DNA from: Pipra filicauda
Taxonomy: Eukaryota; Chordata; Aves; Passeriformes; Pipridae
Assembly (NCBI RefSeq): GCF_003945595.2
Contig: NW_024103873.1
Coordinates: 992,001-1,056,000, forward strand
Direction: 5' to 3'
DNA: 64,000 nt
Shown here: one piece after another, positions 39,465-53,127 of the stretch
Position numbering within the stretch: the first letter of the stretch is position 1
How the letters are laid out: every line of letters starts with the position of its first letter
Made by a program: the position numbers and the translations under genes
Notes under the pieces: model-generated
What the model was told of the DNA's origin: nothing
Database searches by the model: none
What the model saw: only the letters and a program-made list of their open reading frames with translations

Positions 39465-42400
39465 CAGGGTTCTTCATTTTTAATCTACCCGAGGAATGAT
39501 TTTCAGCTGACACCAACTGCTGTGGGTGCACAGAAAATGCTGGGCACTCCAAAAAAGAGTTAAATTCCTAATTTGTCCATGCCTACGACTGCTGTTGTAA
39601 GAAATGACTGGTGACATTTAAGTGGAACATTTAACCTGTTTAACCCACTATTAATTAGACAAGCAACGAGTGCACACCTACAGTCCCCCCCCTCACCTGT
39701 ACTAACAGAGCCAAGTGCTGCTTTTTTCAGTTACAAATAAAAGAAAGAATGAAATATCAATTTTTATCTGTGGCAACTCTTTGTATTCCAACTTGCCAAC
39801 AGCAGTTTTTTTAGCTAAAAATCAAAAGGAGCATATTCTGCACTCTTAAAAAACCAAAGCTGCTTCAGAATTGGCTGCATTGCTCATATTCCTTAGGAGA
39901 CTTTTTGGATTTTAAGCCTTTTTCCACTGTTCATAAATTATGAACTACTTCAGGCTGGAGTATAAAAAGCATATATTGAGGGTTTTACCAACACTTCTGA
40001 CACAATACATAAAAGGAACATAAACTTATATGTATGAAGGGTAGAGTTTTCCTCCCATTTCTTTTGAATACAGAGAGAAAAGTCTTTCAATGGATGTGAA
40101 CTGCAGCCATCAGAGTTGCACTTTGTGTGTCAGAGCATGTTGCAGACACCTGCAAAAGATATTTTCCCTTCCTGCACAACATTCCAAATGTCCGAACTGA
40201 ACACCTGTTTTCATCAGCTAAAATCCATCATCTCAGCCTTTCTTCTCCTTTTTTAACGTTCACATCCAGTTGGATGTGGACAAACCTCCCCCAGACTCAG
40301 CTGGAGTCTTTGTCCTGTGTTTTAGGATCCTCCACATTACTGGTGTGTTTTTATTGAGGATGGAAAAACACAACATCCTGGTCCCTCCAGTCAAACCCCA
40401 GGGGCCAGACCCTCTCCTCTCTGAGATCTCTTCCCAGGGCTCACACCCATCAAACCAACAGCCAAAAGTCATCCCCCATGGCTGCTCACCAGGGGAGCTC
40501 CCAAATCTGCTCCTTCACCTCCTGTCAAAGCTGAAGTGCCCTTGAAAACAAAAATGGATTGACCCAGTTCATCAAGACCCAACCCCAAGCTGGCCAATGT
40601 CACCATTCCAGGGAGAATAAGAGGAATTTGATGAGGTTGTTTTGTTTTACGGTTTTCTATTGTTTGCTTGTTTTTTAATTAAATGGATAAATATTTTCTG
40701 TCTCTTCACTGAGGTATTTTTCTTTCATTTTTGATAAAATCAATATGCTCTTTGTTACCAATATCTCACATTCAAAACTGGAGTTTAAAGGAGGCAGCTT
40801 TTTCTCTCGTTACAGGTTTCCTGTTTTCTGTTCTGAAACGTGTCTGAAACCTCCCAAAGCTCTCAGGAATCCCAGCCTGCTTTCCAAATGGCTCCAGCAT
40901 CTTGGCAGAAGGGCTGTGGTCCATGAAGCCCAGGGGACCCCCATCCCCCTGGCCCTTCCCCAGCCTGTGCTCCTGCTGTCTGTCCTGAGAGCTGCCCCCT
41001 TTGCCTCCCCCCTCTCAGCAGGACACAGAGAACTGGAGCTCTCTGAGGGACCCCCGGGTTTGGCAGAGGAAGGAGCAGATCTCTGCTGTGGGAGGAAGGT
41101 TTTCCTCAAGTCTCTGGGTTTTCAGGACTATGGCAAACATCCCACTCAGGAGTTTTCCATGTGCTTTGCCTGGCTGATGTTCTGCTTACAGTGAGGGTGA
41201 GTGATTAATGCTGGGAACATTGCTTTAGTCAGTGATTAATTAATGTTAATTTATTTTTAATATTAAACATTATTCTTCATTTATTTCATTTTCTTCTGCT
41301 AATGAAGAGCTGTCTCTGGATCCCACTTGATGTCCTGCTCGAAAAGCAGGTCCTGCTTGTGAGCAGCTGCCCCAAGAGCCAGGGCAGAAACGCACCAAGG
41401 ACCAACTCATCTCTCTGATGGGCTCCTAAATCACTCCTTCCAGCATCAAACATCTCCCAGCAAAGTTTTGGAACAGGGTATTTCAGAGCAGAATCCAACT
41501 GAAATACAAACTTCCTGTTCTAATTTTTCATTTCAAGCTCCTGTTGTGTGATCTCCTCATCCCATATCATCCTCCTCCTGCTCTCCCTGCTCAGCAGACC
41601 CTTCTTTCCAAACAAAACAAGCCCTGGTGAGTTCCTCGTTGACAGCCAAGTGTCTCAGCTGGGAATACCCAAGAGCCCCAGGGCCAGAGGACAAACCAAC
41701 TCTCCCTGGAGCTCCAAGAGCTGCCAGAAGCCCTGGGTTTGCTGCCCACCCACCCCACCCCTGCCAGCACTGCTGCAGAGTCACTGCCATGGCCAAGGAC
41801 CCCACAAAGCACCAAAACAGCAAATAATTATTGCTACTGTGCCACTTCAAATGGGATTGAGTTCGGCTCCATCTCCTCAGTAACTCATTAAGAAGTTAAT
41901 AAAATGGAGCACCTGAACCCCCCTCACCAAGGACAGCAGCCAGAGAACTCGAGGAGAGGCAATTTCCCCGAGGGCCTGGGCAATTAAGATAATGCAGGAG
42001 AGCACCTATTGAGATATTAATGAGCTCCCACCAGGGCACTATTAAGTTCACAGTTTGCTGCATTTTTACTTTCCATTTCCTATTAAGTTTTATGGATATG
42101 GTTTCCTGACAACAGGAAAACCCCCCTGGTCTGACAGAGCCTCTGGAGCCCACTGGGCTGGGCAGGGCAGGGTCAGGCCACCCAAACTGCAAACCCTGGA
42201 CACAACCCAGCTCTGCCAAAGGGAGATTCCTGGAGCTCTGCCCTCGGCTGCACAACTCCAGGGAGTGACCTGATGGATGAGTGACAGTCTTGAGTCTGTT
42301 TGGGGCTCGGGTTTGTCACATCAGGATTTAACCAGCAGTTGGTGAAGCTACTCTTTGTTCCCCATCCATGTCCCAGACTGCAGGACAAAGAGCTCCAGCC

Positions 42401-42566
42401 TCCTGCAAACTGCAGAGATGTGGGTTCGTTGTCTCGAGCTCAGCTACCCGAAGTTTTTAACTGGCCATTTTCTCTGGGCAAAACCCCTCCACATTCCTTT
42501 CATTTGCACTTGGCCTTCTGAAGAAGAAGAAAATCTGGCAGGAAGTTCTAGAAATCCAGATATCCA
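39465..42566. other. Intronic sequence, nothing recognised
   Basis: A+T-rich at 39600-40040, 40620-40750 (T-rich, GTTTTGTTTTACGG) and 41200-41310 (GTGATTAATTAATGTTAATT). Other parts mixed. No exon or repeat recognised. Confidence 0.55.
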
Positions 42567-42653
42567 GAGGAAGGTGTCCCTGCCCATGGCAGGGGGTGGA
42601 ACCAGGTGATCTTTAAGATCCCTTCCAACCCAAACTGCGCTGGGATTCTATGA
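42567..42653 (+). mobile_element. CR1 LINE 3'-end fragment
   Basis: GAGGAAGGTGTCCCTGCCCA, TGGCAGGGGGTGGAACCAGG, TGATCTTTAAGATCCCTTCC and the tail GCTGGGATTCTATGAAAA. It is truncated to about 87 bp. Confidence 0.9.
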
Positions 42654-44948
42654 AAACTTTACTCAAGATGCAGAATCAGAGCAGAGTATGGCTAAAAGCT
42701 TGCAGAGTCAGCAGAATAAATCTTCCTGCTGATTCCCACTAGGCTGGAACTCGAGTTCCCACCGTTCCTCAGGACTGACCTCCCTGGGCTGGTGGGATGG
42801 CCCTGGGTCTCACTGCCCTGCACCACTCACAGCACGTGGCAGCTGTCAGACATGGGGTGTATGGAACCAAAATCACCTCTGCCTTTGGTTCCCCTCCCTT
42901 CCAGCCCTTCCAAAAAGCAAACCCTGACAAATCAGTGTCAAATCAAGGTGTCAGTCAAACAGCATGTGCTCTTTTTCTGCCCTGAAAGGTGCAGACGAAA
43001 ACAAATATTACTGCAATTCTTGCTCTAGGGCTCTTAAAAGACATGGGAACAGTATTCCCAACACTTAGGCAATGATGAGAACAAATCCTTCCAAAGCACT
43101 TTGATAATCCCTCCTTATTATGTCTCAGGGTGACATTTGACACACACAGTGCACTTCACATTGGTTTTGATGCTGTTGACAACGACAAAATGAGGCAAAA
43201 CAACAAAGAAAGTTTTCATGTAAACCAATTGGAAAGGCAATAGAAAGTATCTTTGTACAGCACTAGAAGGTGTCTGGAGATGGCAAACCTGGTGCTAAGT
43301 GCAGAACTTACACCACGAGAGCAAATTCTGAGCAGTGAACAAAACCAGCACAGCCAGAGAAGGGCATTTGCAAACCATTAATCTATTTACAGTTCACCTA
43401 AGTTTCTCTGTTTGCCAGTTATTAAAGCCACCAGTGCTCAAACACAGCCCTGTTTGCTCCCATCCCCTCCTCTCCTGTGTTACCCCACTGTGAATTCCTA
43501 ATGACGTATTAGAGACCAGCACAATCACCCAGAACTGGCTGGATATCTCATAAGGTACAGAAATACAAACATGAAAAACACCAAACACAATTGAGAAACT
43601 GAGCCTGGAGCAGACAAAGTGCATTCGATAAAACAGAAATATCTTCAAGAGCAACATCAAGAAAATAAACCCCATAAATGATTCAAGTACATGAATCTTG
43701 CCTGTATTTCTGTTGGCTCATTCCACCACACCTCCCCGAGCTGGGTGACTCCATCTCACATTCCCTGCCCAGCATTAGGACTTCAGCCAACAGGGGAAGG
43801 TCTGTTAATGTGACAACCAGAGTGTTCAGCACCTGCTGAACCCACAGCAGAGCTCCCAAGCCTCCTGTAAGTTCTAGGTTCCGAGGGAGTTTTCACATGG
43901 GATGCCACAATTCCATACTCACGAAGAACTATGGATGTTCTTGACAAACCATCAACACAGACTGGGCCAGGTCAGTGCCTGTGGATCCCTCAGGATCAGG
44001 GGGTTGAAGGGCCACAGTGGCAGGAGAATGGAGTGGCAGGAGAAGGAAGGAGTGCCAGGAAGGGCCGTGGGCTGCCAGGACACGGGAACTGCAGGAGCCA
44101 GGGGCTGCTTAATGAGGCCTTGCAAATAAGGCCCTTGTAGAATTCCCAGCTCCTCACTCCCATTGTTATAATGGATGGAATCCATTACTGAAACAAACAC
44201 CTCCAATGTTACTGTGGTTTTCTCAAACAAGTGGCCTCTTAATTGGAGACATTTTTTTTAAAATTAATGTCAAACCTGGAAAGAGCACATGAAAGAGCCC
44301 ATTTCCAGGCACATAAATCAGTGTTCATCCCCACCAAAACTGTCATAGCACTAAATGGAAAGACATCCTGAATGATACTGGCAAGCTGGGAGTATTTTCC
44401 TTATCTACAAGGTCTCTACTGCTTCCTTTTCTAGAATGAGAAAGTACTGCAGAAAAAAATAATTGTAGCAATTAAGGAAACAATAATTACAGCAATTAGT
44501 ACTGTCCACACAGCTCTGGGGGGAGCACTTTATCAGCTCAGAGAGAAAACAGGAAGAAAAAATCATAAACATGCAGTAAAATGAGAGGTGTCCATAAATA
44601 TGAACTGTCCCTGTGTTTCATCTCAGTGACCTGTGCCTGGAACAAGGTCTGCTTGTGACAGTGATGAGTTTATGGCATAGCTTGTGTTGTTATACATGAA
44701 AAATGGGAGGTGATCTCACCACTTTTAAGTGCTAAAAGATCCTTGGACAGATGACTTGAAACCAGCACCCACAAACTTAATGAAAATTAGTCACAGCACA
44801 AAAAAAAAGGATCTTGTCCCCTTGTAAAGCTGTAAATAATACTGTCCTTCTAATAAACAAGGACATAATACCTGCTTTCATATTGTGGGTTAACATTGTC
44901 CATTTATAGTTTATTAGGAATAAACTCTTTACTGGAACGCTTTCCTTT
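42654..44948. other. Intronic sequence, nothing recognised
   Basis: 44440-44510 holds two AGCAATTA words in a TAATTA-rich patch (GTAGCAATTAAGGAAACAAT, then TTACAGCAATTAGTAC). The rest shows no repeat or exon. Confidence 0.55.
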
Positions 44949-45075
44949 CCATCCCTGGAAGTGTTCCAGGCCAGGTTGGACAGGGCTTGGAGCAGCCTGG
45001 GATAGTGGGAGTGTCCCTGTCCGTGGCAGGGGGTGGCACTGGATGACCCAAACCAGTCTGGGATCCTGTGATTCT
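44949..45075 (+). mobile_element. CR1 LINE 3'-end fragment
   Basis: CCATCCCTGGAAGTGTTCCA, GGACAGGGCTTGGAGCAGCC, AGTGTCCCTGTCCGTGGCAG and GGCACTGGATGACCCAAACC. The tail is GGGATCCTGTGATTCTTT. The usual TCTTTAAGGTCCCTTCCAA block has been deleted. Confidence 0.9.
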
Positions 45076-47130
45076 TTCCCAGTGGCAAAAAGCCTCCTCT
45101 ACAATCAGGTTCCTCAGTGAACTGATTCCAAACCTTTCTAATGCTCAAATATAACTCAGTGAAGGCTTTGGACCGAGCTGTGCCAGCAGCTCCCCTGGCA
45201 CTGCCAGCACAGAAACAGGAGCCTTTGGGGAGGCAGAGCAGGGCTGCAGCCCCACTGCCAGTGCAGCACACTGTCTCACAAACAGCTGAGGCCCCAGTGG
45301 AACTGAGCTGCTCTCGCATTCTGTGGCCTTCAGAGAATTCCTTAAATAAACCCCTCCGGCCCTGCTGCAGCTCGGACACAAAAGCTTCACACAAATCAAA
45401 GCCTCCTCCTTTAAGAGACAAAAATATGTCCCTCTGTGCAGCAAAAGACGTCGTGTTCTTTCCCGTCCCCTCGCTGTTGTGTTCCAGCACACCCACAGCA
45501 ACAGCAAAAATAGGTTCCTCTTGTTTGCAGGTATTATTTGTGTTTGCAGGACCAACCCTCATCAGCTGAATCGCTGATTTCGCTGGTTAATTGTCGCACC
45601 TTGGGACTTCTTTTGTTTAAAATTAGTCCTTGGAAAAAGATGACCAGAAATCAGCATTTGGATTTATTCTGCAATGGAAAAAGATTTTTAGATATGCACT
45701 TGTCTGATTTGTGTGTGCAAATTCCTCTTTGGGAATAAAGCTGTGTTTATGTAATCATGAAGAAGATCCTTTCCAAGTGATCACTTCTCAGAAGTAAAAT
45801 TAACTTGTATTTATATTACTCACATTTTAATTTCCCTTGGTTTATCTATATTTTGAGTCAATAATATTAAAGTCAAAATCTAATTTATAATTTTTAATTA
45901 CTATTTCTAGGCACTTGACATGCAAAGATCCTTCTCTTTATGTTGAGGGAAGGCTGCCTGGAAGCCACCAGATCCCTCCCAGTACCATGGACAGGGGATG
46001 GTGATGCCAGGGGTGAGGGCTGGGGATTCCAACACTCCCCCATCCCTTTCCATAGGGCAGAGATTCCTCTGCTCACCCCTGCTCAGGCAGCAAGAGCCCA
46101 GACTCCTTCTCCAAGCAGGACGGGTCCATCCTCCCTGGCACAAAGACAGAAGCCCAAATTTTCCCTGGGTGACACAACAAACCCATCCAGGCACAGGGAA
46201 CCTCTCACAGCTCCGTCCCCCAACAGGAATATTTATCCACTGCACCACAGGGATCATTGGTACTGAAGGCAAAGACACATTACAAGGATGAAACTTCCAC
46301 AGTTCATATTTTCAAGTGAAATATTAACCTGTTAAGAGTTTTAGCTTGCCCATAAACCAGGATAAAGCTGCCCTGGATTGCAGGTCCTGTGGCTGAGCTC
46401 TGGCCAGCACAGCACATTGGACTGTTCCACACTAACCAGAATATTCCTCCCAGGGCACATCAGTTAGAACATCAGTGATGATGGCCCAGCCATTGCAAGG
46501 CAAGAATGCACAGCTCTTCATATTTTAACTCCAGCCCTGCTAGATGAGAGCCTGAGAGTGACATTAAACTAATGGATGGGGCTTTGCTGGAGGCAGTTTG
46601 AAATCTTAACAAAGCTTCAAAGGATCTGCTCTATTAGGAGCTGACACTTCAAGGCAATTTTGAGCTGAACCCACGTAAGGTGATGGGAGCACAGGGACCC
46701 CACAGCCCTTCTAATGGCCACGTTTTTGTAATCAGATGGCACAACAAAGCTGCTTATGCAGCAATACTTGTTCAGCCTCATGCTGGGATTCAAATTCAGC
46801 CCACAAATAACACACATGGATATTCTGTCACACTTTGCTCCCATGGCACACCCCAATGTCTAAGGCATAATTGCAAAGATATTGTATGACAGAGAGACAA
46901 TGAACAAGTTCAGTAGAGACATCCTGTGTTCTCTGAGTGTCTGCTAAGCCCAGATCTACCTTTGGGGTTGTTCACTTCTACCACAGCCTAAGGAGGCACA
47001 AGAGATACAACCAACAGATAAAACAGGCAAACAGCATTTCAACAGGAGGAAACCAAGGTCTGTCCATTAAATGCTACAGCCCTGTCCTTGGCACAACAAA
47101 GCTTTAAGCTGAAAGATGGTGGATTTCTGT
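45076..47130. other. Intronic sequence with an A+T-rich block
   Basis: 45780-45910 is A+T-rich (TATTTATATTACTCACATTT, AATCTAATTTATAATTTTTA). The open frames at 45140-45560 on both strands show no family resemblance. Confidence 0.55.
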
Positions 47131-47338
47131 GGAATATTGGGAAGGAATTGTTCCCTGGGAGGGTGGGGAGGCCCTGGCACAGGTTGCCCATGGAAGCTGT
47201 GGCTGCCCCATCCCTGGGAGCATCCAAGGCCAGGTTGGATGGGGCTTGGAGCAACCTGGGCTAGTGGAAGGTGTCCCTGCCCATGACCAGGTTTAAGATC
47301 CCTTCCAACCCAACCCAAACCAGTCTAAGATTCTATAA
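47131..47338 (+). mobile_element. CR1 LINE 3' fragment
   Basis: GGAATATTGGGAAGGAATTG, GGGTGGGGAGGCCCTGGCAC, AGGTTGCCCATGGAAGCTGT, GGATGGGGCTTGGAGCAACC and TAGTGGAAGGTGTCCCTGCC. It ends AACCAGTCTAAGATTCTATA. A CAACC pentamer is duplicated in the segment before the tail. Confidence 0.92.
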
Positions 47339-49632
47339 CAATTCTCTCCACACAGAATCAGAGGGAGACAGAGTGTGAGCACACTGTCAAGATCTTCTAG
47401 ATGCCAAAAAATATTCCCGTTCCTATGGCACTCAGATTTCCATCAGGGAGGACGTTCTCAGAAGGGTCATTTCAACCATTCGAAGTGCTGAGCAGAGAAC
47501 CAGAGCCCATTCATGCTCTCTGCTCAGTTCTGGGACACAACAGATTTGTTTTCATCACCTTCCATGTGTACCATTCCCATCCCCTGCCTGCATTCCCAGA
47601 ACCTGAGAGGCCAGAGCAGTGATGGATGGACACCAAGCACAAACACAAACATGTTTGCAGTGATTGGAGCTCCCACATCCAAATATGGACTCACCAGTTC
47701 TAATTCTTTTGAAAATAAATCAGAACCAGAAGATAAACAGAGTGAAGCAGCTTTTATGTTTTATTTATGTGTACACACTGCTCCATTCATCCCAAACACA
47801 TAATTGAACCTTACATTGTCTATGCATATTTTAAAAGGTTTTTAATCTGCAAGTATAAATCTCATTGATTTTGAAAGTAGCCCGATAAAGACAACAGCAG
47901 TAACGACTCATTCAGCAGACAGGCTGCAAGACAGAAGAGCTCAGTAGCACAGCACAGTTTTCTGAAAGTAAGACACAAACACAGACACACAAACCCACCC
48001 TGGCAGGAACAAATTGCAGAGTGGTACGAGGGGAAACAATCAGCCCTCAGAGCTGAGTTATCAGGCTGAATGAAAGCTCTCGAGCTCGGGTTGGAGCAGA
48101 TCTCATAATTGCATTTCTAGGGGAGCATCCGTGTTTATGCTGTGGAAAATGAGGCTGTGATTTGAATATTTATTCCTAAATTTTCAATATAGCCAAGTGT
48201 CTGATAGTCAGGGGGAGTCAAGCCTGTGACCTTGCCTTTGCAGAGTAACACACCCAAAATTTGGTGGGGCACATTTGCCTATATAAGTGGTTATTTCTAA
48301 TTTCACTGTACAGTTAAACTCTGGGCAAGCAGCTGAATACCATAAGGAGCAAACCTGAGTTCCTGTGGATGACTCTCACTGATCAAATATTGTAAAAGTA
48401 AGAGTCTGTTCTCATTAACACTCGTTAACACTCTCCAAGTGTTCGTATTAAGGGAGAGTCTTGCAGGGTGTGACCTCCTCCAGCTGCCCTCCCTGGATCC
48501 CCTACAAACACCCTGAGAGGATCAGCTGCAGTAAAATGGTCTTTAAATAGGGTTTCTGGAACTCACATCTTTCCTTATTTCCTTCCATGTAATACTGGAA
48601 GTATTTCTGAAATTAAACATTTGTCAAAAATCACACAAAAACCTGTAGGTTTGACCTGCTCCCACACTGTGCCTGACTGAAAGTCCTGTTGGAGCTCCAG
48701 CTGTCTTGGCTTGGATTGGCACCTTATCAAAAGGTTGAGACAAGAGAAAAACTGTGGATTAAAAAGAACATCAATCAGGATGAGACTCAATGCACAGAGC
48801 TGATTATCCCATGTACAGGTGAGTCCTCCTTGCTGTTCTAAACTGATTCCAACAATGGCCAGAGACAAGGGATGGACTAAATGAACTCAAGGATAAAATC
48901 TAAATTATCCATTCTTTCTTTTCCTTTTCTTTTTTTTTTTTTTCACTAGCACAAATGATCTTCTTTTGCATTATGAAATCCAGAAGATAATTTCAGAGCA
49001 TTTAAATTTTGGTGGCAGCCAGTACATACAGCACAGAGCTCTTTCCTACAGCAAGGGAACAATACTGTGTGTGGGGAAGAGCACAACTGTGTGTTTTTAT
49101 CTCATAGCCCTTACAAACAGTGTGGACAACAGAGAATTCCTATCTGGTATTTTAGCAAAGATATAAATATATTCTCAGTGTCACATAAATGAAGATTTTG
49201 CTCCAGGTAAGAACAGCCCTTGCAGGACCTATTTTCAGGTGTTCATTAGTGCTGAAGAGACAGCCCAGGACACTGGAGTTTGCCTCTGGAACCAAATCCC
49301 TGACAACCTGTTTGTGGCTCTGTATTCCAAGTTATCACCTCTGCTGCAGCAATGGCAACTCTACCAGAGACAGGTCTGGCTGTTAAAGCCACAGCAGGGG
49401 AAATGTCGTGACCCAAAGTTCACTACAAACATCTGACATGCACCTTCCCAGCGAGGGGCAGCCAACACATGGCCCTGCCCAGGCACTGCCTGCTCCCAAC
49501 ACTTCTCCCTGCTGTGAGTCCTCACGTTCCCACACTGCCAGACTGGCCCCTGCACCTCTGTTCCCTCTGCTCTGCACCAGAGGCATCACTGGCCTGTCTG
49601 CTGGGGATGAGCACGGTGCTGAAGTCAGAGGG
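47339..49632. other. Intronic sequence, nothing recognised
   Basis: 47690-47890 and 48150-48310 are A+T-rich, with the pyrimidine tract at 48911. No CR1 or exon. Confidence 0.55.
48911..48943 (+). repeat. Pyrimidine tract ending in 14 T
   Basis: TTCTTTCTTTTCCTTTTC leads into 14 consecutive T and then CACTAGC. Read on the minus strand it is an A-rich tract. I see no element upstream that would make it a retroposon tail. Confidence 0.75.
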
Positions 49633-50102
49633 AGTCACAGGATCACACAACTGCTTGGGTTGGAAAAGCCCTCTGAGATCATCAAGGAGTCCAACTGTTC
49701 CCCAGCACAGCCAAGGCACCACTGACCAAGTCCCCAAGTGCCACATCCACAGGGCTTTTAAACCCCTCCAGGGATGGGGACTCCATCCCTGCCCTGAGCA
49801 GCTGTGCCAGGGCTGGACAGCCCTTTCCATGAAGGAATCTTCCCAGTATCCCACCTGACCCTCCCCTGGCACAGCCTGAGGCCGTTCCCTCTCCTCCTGT
49901 CCCTTGTTCCCTGGGAGCAGAGCCCGACCCCCCCCCAGCTCCCCCCTCCTGTCAGGGGGTTGCAGAGCCAGAAGGTCCCCCCTGAGCCTCCTTTTCTCCA
50001 GGCTGAGCCCCCCCAGCTCCCTCAGCTGCTCCTGCTGCTCCAGCCCCTTCCCAGCTCCAGTCCCCCCCTGGACACACTCCAGCCCCTCAAGGTCCTTCTT
50101 GC
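49633..50102 (-). mobile_element. CR1 LINE 3' fragment, about 470 bp
   Basis: AGTCACAGGATCACACAACT, GGGTTGGAAAAGCCCTCTGA, CCCCAAGTGCCACATCCACA, CCTCCAGGGATGGGGACTCC, TTCCCTCTCCTCCTGTCCCT and a CCTCCTGTCAGGGGGTTGCA stretch, ending near CTCCAGCCCCTCAAGGTCCT. It is the near twin of 3822-4238 and extends about 50 bp further 5'. Confidence 0.92.
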
Positions 50103-51202
50103 CATGAAGGAGAGGAGGGACCTCTGGGATGGGCTTGGATAGGACAGAATGTTCCACTTCCCTTCATTGCCCACAGGGTCCGGGATGTCCTCCTTTGAAT
50201 CCCAGTCATTTGATATTCCTTCAGAAAGGGGAGGAAGCTCCACTGCAGGGCCCTGCACTGACCCAGGGCATGGGGATGTTCCACCAGGGACATGGAGGGA
50301 TTATATTTAGCCTGCCTTTGATTTTGTATTTTCTTTAATCCAAAATAAACATTATCACAAGCAAAAAGGCCTGTTGTGTCCTCTGAGTATCAAACACCAA
50401 GCAAGGTCCTTCAGGACACAGACCTGAGGTAGAAAGGAGAGCAAGGAAATGCAGTGAGGAGAGAGAGAAGGGAGAGGGGTCGTAATTCTGGGAGAAATCT
50501 GCATCTGACATTTCTTCAACCACATATACAAGAGTTATAGGGCATAATGAAGTTTCAGCAAATATCTACACCTTTTATTTCCTTATATTTCATCTCTGGC
50601 CTTTTACAGAGTGCATCATCACCATCTAATTCTACATATGTATAAATATTTATGCATTATTACAGGAAAAACAGAAGGCAATCACACTTTTACCTTCACT
50701 GGTTTTCTTCACCTCAACATTAAGCTTGCCAGCTAAATAATTACATTTCTTCTTATCTAACTTGTGGGAAAACAAATTTAATAACAGAAATACAGCTAGA
50801 AAGACGAATACTTAGGGGAGAATAATTTTCAGACTTAAACTTCACAAGCCCAATAGATTATTCTGGACACTGGATAATTACTCGGCATGTCTTTATCGCA
50901 AAAGTGCCTGGACATTCTAATTAATCCAAATTACTTTCTAAGGGCCATGTTATTAGACTCATGCAGGAGCAAGCAGATATAGAAATGTTTTTATTTTTGC
51001 AAAGGTCTCTACCAGCTCAGTCTCTCAGTACCCTGATGAAAAGGACCCCAGAGCAGCAGCAGTTCCTTCCCCGGCCTTGAGCAAGGGAGAGGAGCCCACA
51101 GTGAACTGTGTGCAACAAGAGACCTGCAGAAGAACCTGCACAGCTTGGACCAGGGTCTGCTCTCAAAAATACAAACATTGCCAAAACAGAGAGGGGAGGA
51201 AC
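50103..51202. other. Intronic sequence between two CR1 copies
   Basis: 50560-51000 is A+T-rich with many ATAAT, TTAATAA and TAATTA words (CTAAATAATTACATTTCTTC, GACATTCTAATTAATCCAAA). No exon. Confidence 0.55.
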
Positions 51203-51505
51203 AGTTCAGGTTGAGATTGGAAAAACCCTCTGAGATCATCAAGGAGTCCAACTATTGCCCAGCACTGCCGAGGCCACGACTGACCCACGTCCCCAAGCAC
51301 CACATCCACAGGGCTTTAAACCCCTCCCGGGATGGGGATCCCTCCCAGCCCTGGGCAGCTGTGCCAGGGCTGGACAGCCCTTTCCAGGCAGGAATTGTTC
51401 CAACATTCAACCTAATCCTTCCCTGGCCCAACAGAGGCCCTTTCCTCTTGTCCTGTTGCTGTTCCCTGGGAGAAGAGTCCGATCCCACCCAGCTCCACTC
51501 CCCTT
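51203..51505 (-). mobile_element. CR1 LINE 3' fragment
   Basis: TTGAGATTGGAAAAACCCTC, TGAGATCATCAAGGAGTCCA, CAGCACTGCCGAGGCCACGA, CCACATCCACAGGGCTTTAA, CAGCTGTGCCAGGGCTGGAC and TTGCTGTTCCCTGGGAGAAG. It is more diverged than the copy at 49633 and lies 1.1 kb away in the same orientation. Its terminal tail is lost. Confidence 0.9.
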
Positions 51506-53127
51506 CCAGGTCATTCAGTCCCAGTCCCTGTCATGGCCAAGCTGCTGGTGCAGGGCCAGGCACTGCCCTCCTGGGAGCCCAGGTGCCCGTTTCAGCAGTG
51601 GCACTGCCCCCAGCACACAGCCTGTGTCTGTGATTGGACTAATCCTGAGGAAAACACACCAACAGACAGTCCCAGTGACTCAAACACCCTGTCCAAGTCC
51701 TCACCTGCCCTGCTCTTACCTTTGCTGAACTGGCCAATGTTAGTTCAGCACTAACTTAGTTTTCAGCCACTGCAAAAGGATCTCAGTTCTCTACACCAAG
51801 TGTCCTTTGGAAGTTTTATGTGTGCAAAGTTGGTGTAAGTTGCTGTCAGTGTTCAATGTTTGGGATATTAGATGTAGCTGTGAATCAAAGAAAACGTGGA
51901 CATACAGCCTAAAGTAAGTCAGGTGTAATTTGTTTTCTCTCCTGATAGCAGAACTGTTACAGTAGACTCGACCTGTTATGCCTGCCATGGGTGGGTAGAG
52001 CTGGGCTTATTTATAGCTTGAAATGAAGGGAGAAGAAAATCAAGTGCAAATAAAGACACTTTAACTCAGATTCTAAAATACTTTCAAAACAAACTTGATA
52101 GTTTTCTTCCTGCAATTCCTTTAGTAGGAAAAATACAGGTACCCTGGAAATGTGAATGGTACCTGGAGGACCTACATATCAAAATTTGGAACAGCTTTTC
52201 TCCAACAACCTGACAACACAACTTGAGCTCTCTGGCACTGGATGGGCTTGGCCGGTTCATCGCAGCACCTACAACTTGGCTTAAGCTCTGAGAGATCAAA
52301 CTAATGGGCTCCCTGGGCAGCCTTGTATTTTCCTAACCTTTCTTGCCATGTTTGACTCTCCCAGTGCTGAGGATCTCGCTGGCAGCTCTGACCTGCAGCT
52401 CTGTGTAAGGTTTTCCAGCTGCCCCACACACAGGGCAAGAAGCTCTGTCAAGATGAAAGAGATGGCTCTGACCTTGGAGAGCTCTGAAGATAAAAGGAAC
52501 AGAACCCATTTCTGGAAAGCACTAAATATGACAAGATCCCTGCTCCATGGAAAGGCTGCTGATGCTGGGAGTCCCTTCTGCTCAGCATTCCTGAGGTTTG
52601 GTCCTGCAAGGCACCACTGCACCAGGAGCAGAGCAACCTGTCTGCCTTCAGGAACCACATGAGGTGAGGGAGTGATGGAGGCAGAGCTGAGGAACAGCTG
52701 CAGGCAAGAAGGAATGATGTGATATCATGTATTTTCCCTTTCATGAGGCAAAATTGTACACAGAGCATCACATGCACAGCTGGTGAAAACTGCCATTGGC
52801 CTCAATGGAGCTCCACAACATCCCACAGCTGGAAGATCTGATGCACAAAATTAACACAGCCATGAATGGTGCTCTGCAAACACTTGTGCATCTGTATTTA
52901 TCACATTAAAATGAGCCCCATGACTCTGGAGATCACCTCATGTTTATGCATGTGCAGTTTATACCCTGTATCACTGCTGCTCTTTTACCTCTCCCTGAAC
53001 AGCTGCTTCTGAAGGGAAGTTTATGCAGAATGTGGGGTGTCACATCATTTTGGACCTCTGGCTGTGACAGGCAGTCACAGCACAGCAAATGCAGCAGTGG
53101 GAAGGGCCGAGGGAAGAGGAGTTGGTG

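Noticed and set aside
44777..45562. 261-residue open frame on the minus strand, the longest of all
   Set aside because: It runs through the CR1 copy at 44949-45075 and has no family resemblance on either side of it.
49522..50157. 211-residue open frame on the minus strand
   Set aside because: It lies almost wholly in the CR1 copy at 49633-50102, in the 3' region, and shows no reverse transcriptase motif.
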